Source of the DNA: Massilia sp. BJB1822
GTDB taxonomy: Bacteria; Pseudomonadota; Gammaproteobacteria; Burkholderiales; Burkholderiaceae_D
Length of the DNA: 53,423 nucleotides
Assembly: GCF_013369485.1 (NCBI RefSeq)
Contig: NZ_JABWEB010000029.1
Coordinates: 1 to 53,423 of the forward strand
Direction of reading: 5' to 3'
Made by a program: the position numbers and the translations under genes
In this document: positions 34,629 through 43,892 of the stretch, one piece after another
Numbering within the stretch: position 1 is the first letter of the stretch
Layout of the letters: the number at the start of each line of letters is the position of its first letter
Notes under the pieces: generated by a model
Database searches by the model: none
What the model saw: the letters and a program-made list of their open reading frames with translations, nothing else
Told to the model about the DNA's origin: nothing

Positions 34629-37493
34629 ATGAGCGACACCATTCCATCCGCGCCCCCTGTCCGAGCCCCAGGAAAATCTGGCTGGCCGCGCCCAGTCACC
34701 CTGGTCCTGCTGTCGGGCCTGAGCCTGACGGGCTTGCTGTTTGCCGGCATCAGCCGGCTGGAGCAGGACAAGCTGGAGCTGGCCTTCCAGCAGCGCGCCC
34801 ATGTGCGCCTGTGGGCGCTGAAGGAGGGCGTGGACAATGCCATCGGCAGCCTGCGCGCCGTCAACCAGCTGTTCGCCAGCCATATGGAAGTGAGCCGCGA
34901 GGAATTCCGCCGCTTCACCCAGCCCACGCTGGCCTATTACCCGTATGTGCAGAGCGCCAGCTATCTGCGCTTTATCGACGCGGCCGAGCGCCCGGCCTTC
35001 GAGGCGCGCCTGCGCGGCTTCCAGGCCGAGGCGCGCCTGACCGAGATGCGCGATGGCGTGGCGGTGACGGCCGGCGAACGCGCGCGCTACCGCGTGATCG
35101 AGTATCTGGAACCGCTGCAGGGCAATGAGATGGCGCTTGGCCTGGATACCCTGTATCCGGCTTACGGCGAGGCGGTGCGCCAGCATGCCTACGATACCGG
35201 CCTGCCGGCGGCCGGCCAGCTGGTGGCGCTGGTCGAGGGGCCGGAGCCGCGCGTGGGCGTGGTGATCTCGATGCCGGTCTACCGCTACGGCGCCGAGCTG
35301 GCCAGCCTGGCGCAGCGGCGCGCCGCCGTGATCGGCGAGACGGCCATCGTGCTGCGCCCGGCCGATATGATCGCCAAGGTGTTTGAAGCGGCCGGTCTGC
35401 GTCCCAACCAGGGCATGAGCTTGAATGTGTACGCCGCCGCGGCGAACGGCCAGCGCGAGCAGCCGCTGTATGCGGCGGCCGAAGCGCCGTCCGGCCAGGG
35501 CACGCTGCCGCGCTGGCTGTATCCGGGCCGCGCAGCGCCGCTGCGGCAAAGCTTCGACGTGGCGGGCCAGAGCTGGCGCGTGGCGGCGGCGCCGGGCGAC
35601 GAGGTGCTGCTGAGCGACCATCTGGCTTCGCTCTCGACCCTGGCCCTGGGCCTGCTGCTGACGGGCCTGGGCGCGGCCTATATGCGCACCCTGTCGCTGC
35701 GCAACCGCGTGATCCAGCGCCATGTGGAGGAGCGCACGGCGCAGCTGAAGGAATTGAACCGCGAGCTGCTGCTGCGCGAGCGCGCCATCGAATCGAGCAC
35801 GAATGCCGTGGTGATCACGGCGGCGCAGCCGGGCAATCCCACCGTCTACGTCAACCGCGCCTTCGAGCGCATCACCGGCTATGGCGCGGCCGAGATCCTG
35901 GGACGCAGCCCGCGCCTGCTGCATGGCGACGATACCGAGCAGCCCGGCGCGGTCGAGGTGCGCAGCGCCATCCGCGAGCAGCGCGACGGCCACGCCATCC
36001 TGCGCAACTACCGCAAGGACGGCACGGCCTTCTGGAACGAGATCTATATTTCGCCGGTGCGCGACGAGCAGGGCACGGTCACGCATTATGTCTCGATCCA
36101 GCACGACATCACGGCGATGAAGGCCTACGAGTCCGAGCTGCACCACCAGTCCATGCACGACGCCCTGACTGGCTTGCCCAACCGCCTGCTGCTGCAGGAC
36201 CGTCTGCGCCAGACCATCACCCACTCGGCGCGCAAGCGTCATTCGCTGTGGCTGGTGTCGCTCGACCTGGACCGCTTCAAGTTCACCAACAGCCATCTGG
36301 GCCACAAGGGCGGCGACCGCCTGCTGCAGGCGGTGGCGCAGCGCCTGCAGCAGGCCGTGCGTCCGGTCGACACGGTGGCGCGCATCGGCGGCGACGAATT
36401 CGCGCTGATGCTGCTGCCCGAACACGGCACGCTGACGCCGCGCGCGGAGCAGGTGCAGCGCGTGCTGGAAGCGCTGGCCGCGCCGCTGTTGCTGGACGAG
36501 GCCGAGATTTTCCTGAGCGGCAGCGCCGGCATCGCCGTCTACCCGGCCGACAGCGCCGATCCCGGCATCCTGATGGAGCGCGCCGACATCGCCATGTACC
36601 GCGCCAAGGAAATGGGCGGCAACAACTACCAGTTCTACACGGCGGCCCTCAACGAGCAGCTCGGCGAGCGCCTGCTGATCGAAGGCGCGCTGCGCCAGGC
36701 GCTGGAGCGGCGCGAATTCGTGCTGCATTACCAGCCCCAGGTCGACATCGCCAGCGGCCGCATCGTGGGCATGGAAGCACTGGTGCGCTGGCAGCATCCG
36801 GAGCTGGGCATGGTGGCGCCCAACCGCTTCATTCCCTTGGCCGAGGAAACCGGCTTGATCGTGCCGCTCGGGGCCTGGGTGCTGCGCACCGCTTGCGCCC
36901 AGGCCCTGGCCTGGCAGCGCCTGGGCAAGGGCGAGCTGCGCGTGGCGGTGAATGTGTCGGCGCGCCAGATGGCGGAACAGGACTTCGTGCAGTCGGTGGC
37001 GGCGGCGCTGGCCGAAACCGGCCTGGCGCCGCACTGCCTGGAGCTGGAGCTGACCGAAAGCCAGGTGATGAACGATATCGAGCATGCCATCAGCGTCATG
37101 CACGAATTGAAGAAGCTGGGCGTGAAGCTGGCGATCGACGATTTCGGCACCGGCTATTCCAGCCTGGCGCATTTGAAGCGCTTTGCCATCGACGTGCTGA
37201 AGATCGACCAGACCTTCGTGCGCGACGTCACCGAGAATGCCGACGACGCGGCCATCGTGATGACCATCATCGCCCTGGCTAGCAACCTGAAACTGGAGGT
37301 GATTTCGGAAGGCGTGGAAACCCGCCAGCAGCTTGACTTCCTGCGCCAGCACGGTTGCCAGCAGATGCAGGGCTATTACTTCAGCCGTCCGGTGCCCGCC
37401 GCCGACTTCCTGGCGGTGCTGGAGGCGCACGAGGCGCGCCAGGCGGCCGAACGCGGCGCGCAGGCCGACCGCATGCTGGGCCAGGCCATCTGA
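34629..37493 (+). CDS. CHASE-PAS-GGDEF-EAL cyclic-di-GMP enzyme
   Basis: A 954-aa membrane sensor with both cyclase and phosphodiesterase domains. A first membrane helix (about residues 22-42), an extracytoplasmic CHASE domain (about 60-290), a second helix (about 335-355), a short coiled coil, PAS with its C-terminal extension (about 385-510), GGDEF (about 515-680) and EAL (about 690-940). The cyclase site GGDEF is intact at 587-591 with an RxxD inhibitory site at 578-581 (RPVD). The EAL domain has EAL at 716-718, NVSARQ, ELTES, IDDFGTGYSS and SEGVET, all needed for catalysis. Which activity dominates cannot be told. The CHASE domain resembles that of the cyclase at 19852-22956. Confidence 0.92.
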   Translation: MSDTIPSAPPVRAPGKSGWPRPVTLVLLSGLSLTGLLFAGISRLEQDKLELAFQQRAHVRLWALKEGVDNAIGSLRAVNQLFASHMEVSREEFRRFTQPTLAYYPYVQSASYLRFIDAAERPAFEARLRGFQAEARLTEMRDGVAVTAGERARYRVIEYLEPLQGNEMALGLDTLYPAYGEAVRQHAYDTGLPAAGQLVALVEGPEPRVGVVISMPVYRYGAELASLAQRRAAVIGETAIVLRPADMIAKVFEAAGLRPNQGMSLNVYAAAANGQREQPLYAAAEAPSGQGTLPRWLYPGRAAPLRQSFDVAGQSWRVAAAPGDEVLLSDHLASLSTLALGLLLTGLGAAYMRTLSLRNRVIQRHVEERTAQLKELNRELLLRERAIESSTNAVVITAAQPGNPTVYVNRAFERITGYGAAEILGRSPRLLHGDDTEQPGAVEVRSAIREQRDGHAILRNYRKDGTAFWNEIYISPVRDEQGTVTHYVSIQHDITAMKAYESELHHQSMHDALTGLPNRLLLQDRLRQTITHSARKRHSLWLVSLDLDRFKFTNSHLGHKGGDRLLQAVAQRLQQAVRPVDTVARIGGDEFALMLLPEHGTLTPRAEQVQRVLEALAAPLLLDEAEIFLSGSAGIAVYPADSADPGILMERADIAMYRAKEMGGNNYQFYTAALNEQLGERLLIEGALRQALERREFVLHYQPQVDIASGRIVGMEALVRWQHPELGMVAPNRFIPLAEETGLIVPLGAWVLRTACAQALAWQRLGKGELRVAVNVSARQMAEQDFVQSVAAALAETGLAPHCLELELTESQVMNDIEHAISVMHELKKLGVKLAIDDFGTGYSSLAHLKRFAIDVLKIDQTFVRDVTENADDAAIVMTIIALASNLKLEVISEGVETRQQLDFLRQHGCQQMQGYYFSRPVPAADFLAVLEAHEARQAAERGAQADRMLGQAI

Positions 37494-37574
37494 AATTTAG
37501 GGGGCAGACGCGCAGTGGACTTGTGGATATGCTAAGGTTGGCGTCCCCGAAATTTCACGCTTACAGGAGCAAGC

Positions 37575-37988
37575 ATGTCCATCGTATCGATCAGCGCCGC
37601 GCTGAATCTGCCGGCGGCGCAAGTCTGGCAAACCATCAGCGGTTTCGATTCCCTAGCGCAGTGGACCGGGTCCATCGCCAGCAGCCAGCTGGAGCAGGGC
37701 GGCCGCCTGCGCCGCCTGCGCGCGGCCGACGGCGCCGTGCGGCTCGAGCGCCTGGAATACTATAGCGAAAGCGAGCAGACCTACACCTACTCCATCGTCG
37801 ATTCGTCGCTGCCGGTGACGCGCTACTTCGCCACGCTCGACGTGACGGCGGCCGGGCCGGGGCGCAGCGTCGTCGAATGGTCCTGCGACTTCGACTCCGC
37901 CCCCGCCGACGAGCAAGCCATGGTCGACCTCTTCCGCAATTTCTACCGCGCCGCCCTCGACAACCTCGAACGCCAGCTCAGCGCCTAA
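37575..37988 (+). CDS. SRPBCC (START-like) family protein
   Basis: A 137-aa small protein of the polyketide-cyclase/SRPBCC type, a helix-grip fold that binds hydrophobic ligands in a central cavity. The N-terminal strand-helix pattern (VSISAALNLPAAQVWQTISGFDSLAQW) and the closing long helix (DLFRNFYRAALDNLERQLS) are characteristic. There is no signal peptide. The ATG at 37575 follows AGGAG. A perfect palindrome lies 17 bases beyond the stop, before the convergent M28 peptidase gene. The ligand and reaction are unknown. Confidence 0.85.
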   Translation: MSIVSISAALNLPAAQVWQTISGFDSLAQWTGSIASSQLEQGGRLRRLRAADGAVRLERLEYYSESEQTYTYSIVDSSLPVTRYFATLDVTAAGPGRSVVEWSCDFDSAPADEQAMVDLFRNFYRAALDNLERQLSA

Positions 37989-38004
37989 CCCCACCGCCGA
38001 GTCC

Positions 38005-38039
38005 GTGTCCACTTTGGTGCCTGGCACCAAAGTGGACAC
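38005..38039. repeat. perfect 35-bp palindrome between convergent genes
   Basis: Arms GTGTCCACTTTGGTGCC and its exact reverse complement flank a single central base. The centre GGTGCCTGGCACC resembles the GGTGCCTGACACC core of the two 145-bp loci, but the outer arms differ (CCACTTT instead of GACCCT). It lies between the stops of the SRPBCC and M28 genes and could act as a two-way terminator or as a member of a dispersed palindrome family. Confidence 0.9.
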
Positions 38040-38053
38040 AGGCTGAAGCGTAG

Positions 38054-39682
38054 TTAACGTGGGACGCGGCCGAAGGCTTCGCCGGCTTTCCAGCGCGGCA
38101 GGGCGGGGGTGTTGGCGACGGCGTAGCCGAGATTCAAGGTGAATTGGGCTTGCTGCAGCATGCCGCTCAAGTCCCAGCTGGGCTGGTATTCGTCCGTGAC
38201 CTGGTGGTAGTGCTGCTTGAAGCCGACGATCTGGGCGGCTTGCTCGGCGTGCTGGTGGGCGAATTCAAAATGGCCGTCGCCGGAGAAGACGGCGGAGCCG
38301 ACGTTGAAGGCTGGCACGCCGGCCTTGGCGAAGTTGAAGTGGTCGGCGCGGAAGTAGGCGCCGGACAGGTCGGGGATGGTGGGCGCCAGTTTCATGCCCA
38401 TCTTCTTGGCCACCTGGCCCGCCGTTTCATACAGGCTGCTGCGCTCGGCCCCGGCCACGCCGATGTCCTTGGTGCGGCCGGCGAAGTTCATGCTGTCCAG
38501 ATTCAGGTCGGCCGCCGTTTTCGCCAGTGGGACGGCGGGACTGCGCACATAGGCGGCGCTGCCCAGCAGGCCTTGTTCCTCGGCCGCTGGCCACAGGAAC
38601 ACTTGCGCGCGCCGCGCCGGATGCTTGACCGCCGCGGCGGCCATGGCCAGCAGGGCGGCCGTGCCGGAGGCGTTGTCGATGGCGCCATTCCAGATATGGT
38701 CGCTGCGGTCGCCTGCGCGCACATTCTCGTCCATGCCCAGATGGTCCCAGTGCGCCGAGTACACCACGGCTTCTTCCTTCAGCTGCGGGTCGGTGCCGGG
38801 CACGATGCCGATCACATTGAACTGCTCGACCTGGCGGATGCTGCTGCGCAGTTCGGCCTTGGCGCGAATGCGCAGGTCGACCGGCTGAAACTCGCGCGAC
38901 TCGGCCTGGGCGCACAGCTTGTCCAGATCCTGGCCGGCGGCGGCGAACAGTTCGCGCGCCGTGTCTTCATGCAGCCAGCCTTCCATCTGGTTGCCGGGAC
39001 CGGCCAGGTGGAAGCGCTCGTGGCTGAAGCCATTGGCCGGCACGCTCCAGGGATAGGAGGCCGACGGCGTGGTGTGGATCAGCAGCACGCCGGCCGCGCC
39101 GCGCCGCGCGGCTTCCTCGAATTTGTACAGCCAGCGGCCGTAGTAGGTGTAAGCCTTGCCGGCGAAACGGTTCGGTTCCTCGGCCGTAGGCTGCGGATCG
39201 TTGACCATCATGACCAGGATCTTGCCTTTGACTTCGCGGCCCTTGTAATCGTCCCAGTGCTCGTCCGGCGCGTGCACGCCGTAGCCGACGAACAGCAGCG
39301 GTGCGCTGAAGGCGATATTGCTGCGGCCACTGGCGGTGCCGAAGACGATGTCCTTGCCGACGACGGGCGTGATGCTCTTGTCGCCCACTTCGAAGCGCAC
39401 CGAGCTTTCCGGCAGCAGCTTGCTGCCCTCGATCTTCACCGATTGACGGTAGCTGCCATCGGCCAGCGGCTGCAGACCGATGGCGGCAGCTTGGGTTTCC
39501 AGATAGCTGACGGCCAGGTCGCCGCCGCGCTGGCCGGTGCCGCGTCCTTCCAGCAGGTCGTGGCTGAGAAAGGCCAGATGGGCGCGCAGCGGCGCGGCCT
39601 GCACGGTGGGCGCGGCCGGCGCGGCGGCCTGGCTCAGGACAGGGAAGAGGGCGGCCAGCAGGGCCGGAAGGGTCTTGCGCAT
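38054..39682 (-). CDS. exported M28 family zinc peptidase
   Basis: A 542-aa predicted periplasmic peptidase with a signal peptide (LPALLAALFPVLSQAAA). A protease-associated (PA) insert is likely between about residues 120 and 270. The M28 catalytic core carries the two-zinc ligands in order: His in SAHWDHLG, Asp in IDNASG, Glu-Glu in AAEEQG, Asp in LNLDSM and His in QHYHQVTDEY. Members are aminopeptidases or carboxypeptidases removing single residues. The ATG at 39682 starts the signal peptide; the frame stays open upstream into the antisense of the SDR gene and is not coding there. The gene is divergent from the SDR gene. Confidence 0.88.
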   Translation of the reverse strand: MRKTLPALLAALFPVLSQAAAPAAPTVQAAPLRAHLAFLSHDLLEGRGTGQRGGDLAVSYLETQAAAIGLQPLADGSYRQSVKIEGSKLLPESSVRFEVGDKSITPVVGKDIVFGTASGRSNIAFSAPLLFVGYGVHAPDEHWDDYKGREVKGKILVMMVNDPQPTAEEPNRFAGKAYTYYGRWLYKFEEAARRGAAGVLLIHTTPSASYPWSVPANGFSHERFHLAGPGNQMEGWLHEDTARELFAAAGQDLDKLCAQAESREFQPVDLRIRAKAELRSSIRQVEQFNVIGIVPGTDPQLKEEAVVYSAHWDHLGMDENVRAGDRSDHIWNGAIDNASGTAALLAMAAAAVKHPARRAQVFLWPAAEEQGLLGSAAYVRSPAVPLAKTAADLNLDSMNFAGRTKDIGVAGAERSSLYETAGQVAKKMGMKLAPTIPDLSGAYFRADHFNFAKAGVPAFNVGSAVFSGDGHFEFAHQHAEQAAQIVGFKQHYHQVTDEYQPSWDLSGMLQQAQFTLNLGYAVANTPALPRWKAGEAFGRVPR

Positions 39683-39788
39683 TGCTTCTCCAGTGAAGGG
39701 AATGGAAAGGTCAGCCGGCATCTTACCCGATCCGCCATGGCAAAAATGGCTTAGCATACAAGTATCATCTTTTGACAAGGAGGGCGGC

Positions 39789-40598
39789 ATGCAAGTCATC
39801 GTGATTACCGGCGCATCCGACGGCATCGGGGCGGAAATGGCGCGCCAGCTGGCGCGGCGCCATGGCAGCGGCCTGGCGCTGGTGCTGGCGGCGCGCAATG
39901 CCGCCGCCCTGCAGGAGGTGGCGCGGCAGTGCCAGGCGGACGGCGCCCAGGTGCTGGTGCAGGCCACCGACGTCGGCGTGCAGGACCAGTGCCGCCGCCT
40001 GATCGCGGCGGCGGCCGAGCGTTTCGGCCGCATCGATGCGCTGATCAACAATGCCGGCCGCTCCGGCCACGCCCTGTTCGAGGAGGTGCAGGACCTGGGC
40101 TGGTACGAGGATTTGATGCGCGTGAACCTGTGGGGCAGCGTGTGGTGCACCCATGCGGCCCTGCCTTGGCTCAAGCAGTCGCGCGGCCAGGTGGTGGCGG
40201 TGGCCTCGCTGGCCGGCCTGGTGGGCGTGCCGGGGCGCACCGCCTACGGCGCCAGCAAATTCGCCATGGCCGGCTTTTTCGAGAGCCTGCGCGCCGAGCT
40301 GAAACCGCACGGGGTGAGCGTCACCACGGCCTATCCGGGCGTGGTGGCGACGCGCATCCGTTATCGCGGCTTCAACGCGGCCGGCGGCGAATTGGGCGCC
40401 AGCAGCCTGAAAGAGGAGGCGGCCATGCCGGTGGAAGAGTGCGCGGCGCTGATCCTGGCCGGCATGGCGGGGCGCAAGCGCGAGGTGGTGATGACGGCCA
40501 AGGGCAAGCTGGGACGCTGGCTGAAACTGATCGCGCCGGGCCTGGTGGAAAACATGGCAATGGCAGCCGTCAAGGCCGAAGCGCGGCCGCACAGCTGA
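39789..40598 (+). CDS. short-chain dehydrogenase/reductase
   Basis: A 269-aa classical SDR. The cofactor motif TGASDGIG is at residues 7-14, NNAG in the middle, and the catalytic Ser in AVASLAG with the YxxxK pair in TAYGASKFAM. The C-terminal extension (KREVVMTAKGKLGRWLKLIAPGLVENM) is the amphipathic tail seen in membrane-associated SDRs that act on lipids or retinoid-like substrates. A strong ribosome site AAGGAGGG precedes the ATG at 39789. The next gene, the helicase, starts 92 bases later with its own leader. The substrate is unknown. Confidence 0.88.
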   Translation: MQVIVITGASDGIGAEMARQLARRHGSGLALVLAARNAAALQEVARQCQADGAQVLVQATDVGVQDQCRRLIAAAAERFGRIDALINNAGRSGHALFEEVQDLGWYEDLMRVNLWGSVWCTHAALPWLKQSRGQVVAVASLAGLVGVPGRTAYGASKFAMAGFFESLRAELKPHGVSVTTAYPGVVATRIRYRGFNAAGGELGASSLKEEAAMPVEECAALILAGMAGRKREVVMTAKGKLGRWLKLIAPGLVENMAMAAVKAEARPHS

Positions 40599-40690
40599 TA
40601 TTTCCGGGACTGGAAGCGCTGGAAAGAGTAAACTAGAGGCTTTCTGTCGCATTAGGCGATTCGAACAATAATTTTTAAGCGAGTGCCGCC

Positions 40691-42898
40691 ATGACTGCAA
40701 CAGCTCCAAATCCTGCCCCAACCCTGTTTACCGACCTGAATCTGAGTCCAGCCCTGATCAAGGCTTTGAAGGAGGTCGGCTACGAGTCGCCTTCGCCGAT
40801 CCAGGCTGCCACCATCCCTTATTTGCTCGACAACCGCGACGTGCTGGGCCAGGCCCAGACCGGCACCGGCAAGACGGCGGCCTTCGCCCTGCCGGTCCTG
40901 TCGCGCATCGATACCAAACAGGTCAAACCGCAGGCGCTGGTGCTGGCGCCCACGCGCGAGCTGGCGATCCAGGTGGCGGAAGCTTTCCAGCGCTACGCCG
41001 CCCACATCCCGCGCTTCCACGTGCTGCCGATCTACGGCGGCCAAAGCTATGGCCCGCAGCTGTCGGCCCTGCGCCGCGGCGTGCACGTGGTGGTGGGGAC
41101 GCCTGGCCGCGTGATCGACCATCTGGACAAGGGTTCGCTCGACCTGTCCGAACTGAAAACCCTGGTGCTCGACGAGGCCGACGAAATGCTGCGCATGGGC
41201 TTCATCGACGATGTCGAGCGCATCCTGCAGGAGACGCCGGAAACGCGCCAGACCGCGCTGTTCTCGGCCACCATGCCGTCGCAGATCAAGCGCATCGCCA
41301 CCACCTATCTGCGCAACCCGGCCGAAGTGACCGTGGCCGCCAAGACCGGCACCGCCGAAAATATCCGCCAGCGCTACTGGCTGGTGAGCGGCATGCATAA
41401 GCTGGACGCGCTGACCCGCATCCTGGAAGCCGAGCCGTTCGACGGCATGATCATCTTCTCGCGCACCAAACTGGGTACCGAGGAACTGGCCGAACGCCTG
41501 CTGGCGCGCGGCTTCTCGGCCGCCGCCATCAACGGCGACATGCAGCAGGCTTCGCGCGAGCGCACCATCGGCCAGCTCAAGGATGGCAAGATCGACATCC
41601 TGGTGGCGACCGACGTGGCGGCGCGCGGCCTGGATGTGGAGCGCATCAGCCACGTGATCAACTACGATGTGCCGTATGACGCGGAAAGCTATACCCACCG
41701 CATCGGCCGCACCGGCCGCGCCGGCCGCAGCGGCGAGGCGATCCTGTTCATCACGCCGCGCGAGCGCAATCTGCTGAAATCCATCGAGCGCGCCACGCGC
41801 CAGCCGATCGGCATGATGGAACTGCCGACGCTGCAGGCGGTCAATGATGTGCGCATCGCCCGCTTCAAGGACGAGATCAGCGAGGTGCTGGCGCAGGGCG
41901 GCCTGGATGAGTTCCAGTCGCTGATCGAATCCTACGAGAGCGAGCACAATGTGCCGGCGCTGGAAATCGCGGCGGCCCTGGCCAAGATGGCGCGCGGGAA
42001 CAAGCCTCTGATGCTGGACAAGAAACGCGAAACCGGCTGGCACGACGATGGCCGTCCGCAGCGCGAGCAGGGCGACCGTCCCGAGCGTGGTGACCGTCCC
42101 GATCGCGGCGAGCGCCCTGACCGTGGCGAACGCTTCGCCAAGAAGGAGCGCACGCCGCGCGCACCCGATCCGGGCATGCTGACCTACCGCATCGAAGTGG
42201 GTTATCGCCACGGCGTCAAGCCGGGCAATATCGTGGGCGCCATCGCCAACGAAGGCGGCATCGATTCCAAATACATTGGCCGCATCGAAATCTTCGACGA
42301 TTTCACCGTGCTCGATATGCCCGAGGATTTGAACACCGAGACCCTGGAGACGCTGGCGGGCATCCGCGTGGCGGGCCAGGCGTTGAGCATCAGCCGCGAT
42401 GGCGAAGCGCCTGCCGTTGCAGCCAAACCTGCCGCCGCTGCAGCGCCTGCGCCGAAGAAGGCCAAGCCTGCGCCAGCTGCCGCGCCGCGCGAGGATGACG
42501 AGGAGCCGATGTTCGACGAGGCGCCAGCCAAGAAGAAAAAGGAAAAACCAGGCAAGCTGAATATCCCGATGCGCGCTTACCGCGTGGAAGTGGGCAGCCA
42601 GCACGCGGCGACGGCCTCCAATCTGGTGGGCGCTATCGCCAACGAGGCAGGCCTGGAAGCCAAATTCATCGGCCGCATCGAAATCTTCGACGACCACTCG
42701 GTGCTGGAAATGCCGGACGGGATGCCGCCCGATCTGTTCAAGCATCTGGGCAAGGTGTGGGTGGGCGGCCAGCAGCTGCGCATCAGTCTCGCCGACAAGA
42801 TGCCGCCACAGTCGGAAAAACACACGCCGCCTAAAAAGCCGGCGACCGGCAAGCCATCGGCGGGCAAGCCTGCTGCCAAGGGCAAGAAGCAGGGCTGA
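40691..42898 (+). CDS. deaD: DEAD-box RNA helicase with two DbpA-type RNA-binding domains
   Basis: A 735-aa ATP-dependent RNA helicase of the DeaD/CsdA group, which remodels RNA during ribosome assembly and mRNA decay, especially in the cold. The helicase core has the Q motif (FTDLNLSPALIKAL), motif I AQTGTGKT (55-62), PTRELA, DEAD in VLDEADEML, SAT and HRIGRTGRAGR. After a linker with degenerate GDRPERGDRPDRGERPD repeats comes a DbpA-type RNA-binding domain (about 496-572), an Ala/Pro/Lys linker, then a second such domain (about 627-700), and a Lys/Pro-rich tail. The two domains are clearly related (GNIVGAIANEGGI versus SNLVGAIANEAGL, then IGRIEIFDD in both). DeaD proteins normally carry one. 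The symbol is by similarity. Confidence 0.88.
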   Translation: MTATAPNPAPTLFTDLNLSPALIKALKEVGYESPSPIQAATIPYLLDNRDVLGQAQTGTGKTAAFALPVLSRIDTKQVKPQALVLAPTRELAIQVAEAFQRYAAHIPRFHVLPIYGGQSYGPQLSALRRGVHVVVGTPGRVIDHLDKGSLDLSELKTLVLDEADEMLRMGFIDDVERILQETPETRQTALFSATMPSQIKRIATTYLRNPAEVTVAAKTGTAENIRQRYWLVSGMHKLDALTRILEAEPFDGMIIFSRTKLGTEELAERLLARGFSAAAINGDMQQASRERTIGQLKDGKIDILVATDVAARGLDVERISHVINYDVPYDAESYTHRIGRTGRAGRSGEAILFITPRERNLLKSIERATRQPIGMMELPTLQAVNDVRIARFKDEISEVLAQGGLDEFQSLIESYESEHNVPALEIAAALAKMARGNKPLMLDKKRETGWHDDGRPQREQGDRPERGDRPDRGERPDRGERFAKKERTPRAPDPGMLTYRIEVGYRHGVKPGNIVGAIANEGGIDSKYIGRIEIFDDFTVLDMPEDLNTETLETLAGIRVAGQALSISRDGEAPAVAAKPAAAAAPAPKKAKPAPAAAPREDDEEPMFDEAPAKKKKEKPGKLNIPMRAYRVEVGSQHAATASNLVGAIANEAGLEAKFIGRIEIFDDHSVLEMPDGMPPDLFKHLGKVWVGGQQLRISLADKMPPQSEKHTPPKKPATGKPSAGKPAAKGKKQG

Positions 42899-42920
42899 TC
42901 TTCTCGGCCTCCCGCTTAGG

Positions 42921-42947
42921 AAAACCGGCCGCTGGCCGGTTTTTTTT
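42921..42947 (+). terminator. intrinsic terminator of the helicase gene
   Basis: The stem AAAACCGGCC / GGCCGGTTTT with loop GCT continues into a run of eight or more T residues. It starts 22 bases after the helicase stop. Confidence 0.9.
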
Positions 42948-43012
42948 CGCAATGACAGCGGCGGCGCAACGCGCTATGCTGCGGGCTGGCCCGACTACCC
43001 GCAAGGATTCCC

Positions 43013-43891
43013 ATGCCGCAGCAAGCCAGCAAGCCCCAGCTCCCCACGGCCGATGCCGTCGTCACCGCCCCGATGGACCTGCAAGACTATCTGGCGCTGG
43101 ATGGTGCGCCGCCCGCGCGCCGCATCGCCTATGGCAGCGCGCCTTCTCAATTCGTTGAGCTGTTCAAGCCCGCAGGCGCAGGCCCGTTCCCGGTGGTGCT
43201 GCTGATCCACGGCGGCTGCTGGACGGTGGACTTTGGCGGCATTGTGCAGATGCGCAGCATGGCCAATGCCCTGGTCGCGCAAGGTGTCGCGGTGTGGAAT
43301 ATCGAGTATCGCCGCTACGACGAGGAGGGCGGCGGCTATCCCGGCATGTACCAGGACGTCGCCACCGCAGTCGACCTGCTTAAGCAGGAAGCCTGCGCCG
43401 ACCTGTCGCGCGTGGCGGCAGTGGGCCATTCGGCCGGCGGCCATCTGGCGCAGTGGGCCGCTTCGCGTCACAAGCTGCCTGCATGGAGTCCTTCCTACGC
43501 CGCCGCGCCGCTGGCGATTCCCACGGTGATCAGCCTGGGCGGCCTGGCCGACCTGCGCAACGAGGCGGAGCTGATCAAGCGCACTTGCGAGCGCGATACG
43601 GCGCAACTGGCCGGCTTGCCCACGCTCGAGCGTCCCGACGTCTTTGCCGATACCTCGCCGGCTGAAATGCTGCCCGCCGCCATCCGCACGGTGCTGATCC
43701 ACGGGGAGCGCGACGACATCTCGCCGCCGCAAACGGGCGAAAACTATGCGCGCCGCGCCATGGCGGCCGGCGATGTCGCGGAAGTGATCGTGCTGCCCGG
43801 CGCCAGCCACTATGATGAAGTGGCGGCCAGTTCGCCCGCCTGGCGCATCGTCGGCGCCGAAATCCGCAAGGCGCTCGGCCTGGAAGGCTGA
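43013..43891 (+). CDS. alpha/beta hydrolase, esterase/formamidase-like
   Basis: A 292-aa cytoplasmic hydrolase. The oxyanion segment HGGCW (residues 66-70) and the nucleophile Ser140 in VGHSAGGH are followed by an Asp in HGERDDISPP and a His in GASHYDE, giving a complete triad. The HGG type of oxyanion motif groups it with the hormone-sensitive-lipase/kynurenine-formamidase branch. There is no signal peptide. AAGGA precedes the ATG, and the gene begins just after the helicase terminator. It is convergent with the pyrophosphatase gene, with 1 base between stops. The substrate is not known. Confidence 0.85.
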   Translation: MPQQASKPQLPTADAVVTAPMDLQDYLALDGAPPARRIAYGSAPSQFVELFKPAGAGPFPVVLLIHGGCWTVDFGGIVQMRSMANALVAQGVAVWNIEYRRYDEEGGGYPGMYQDVATAVDLLKQEACADLSRVAAVGHSAGGHLAQWAASRHKLPAWSPSYAAAPLAIPTVISLGGLADLRNEAELIKRTCERDTAQLAGLPTLERPDVFADTSPAEMLPAAIRTVLIHGERDDISPPQTGENYARRAMAAGDVAEVIVLPGASHYDEVAASSPAWRIVGAEIRKALGLEG

Positions 43892-43892
43892 A

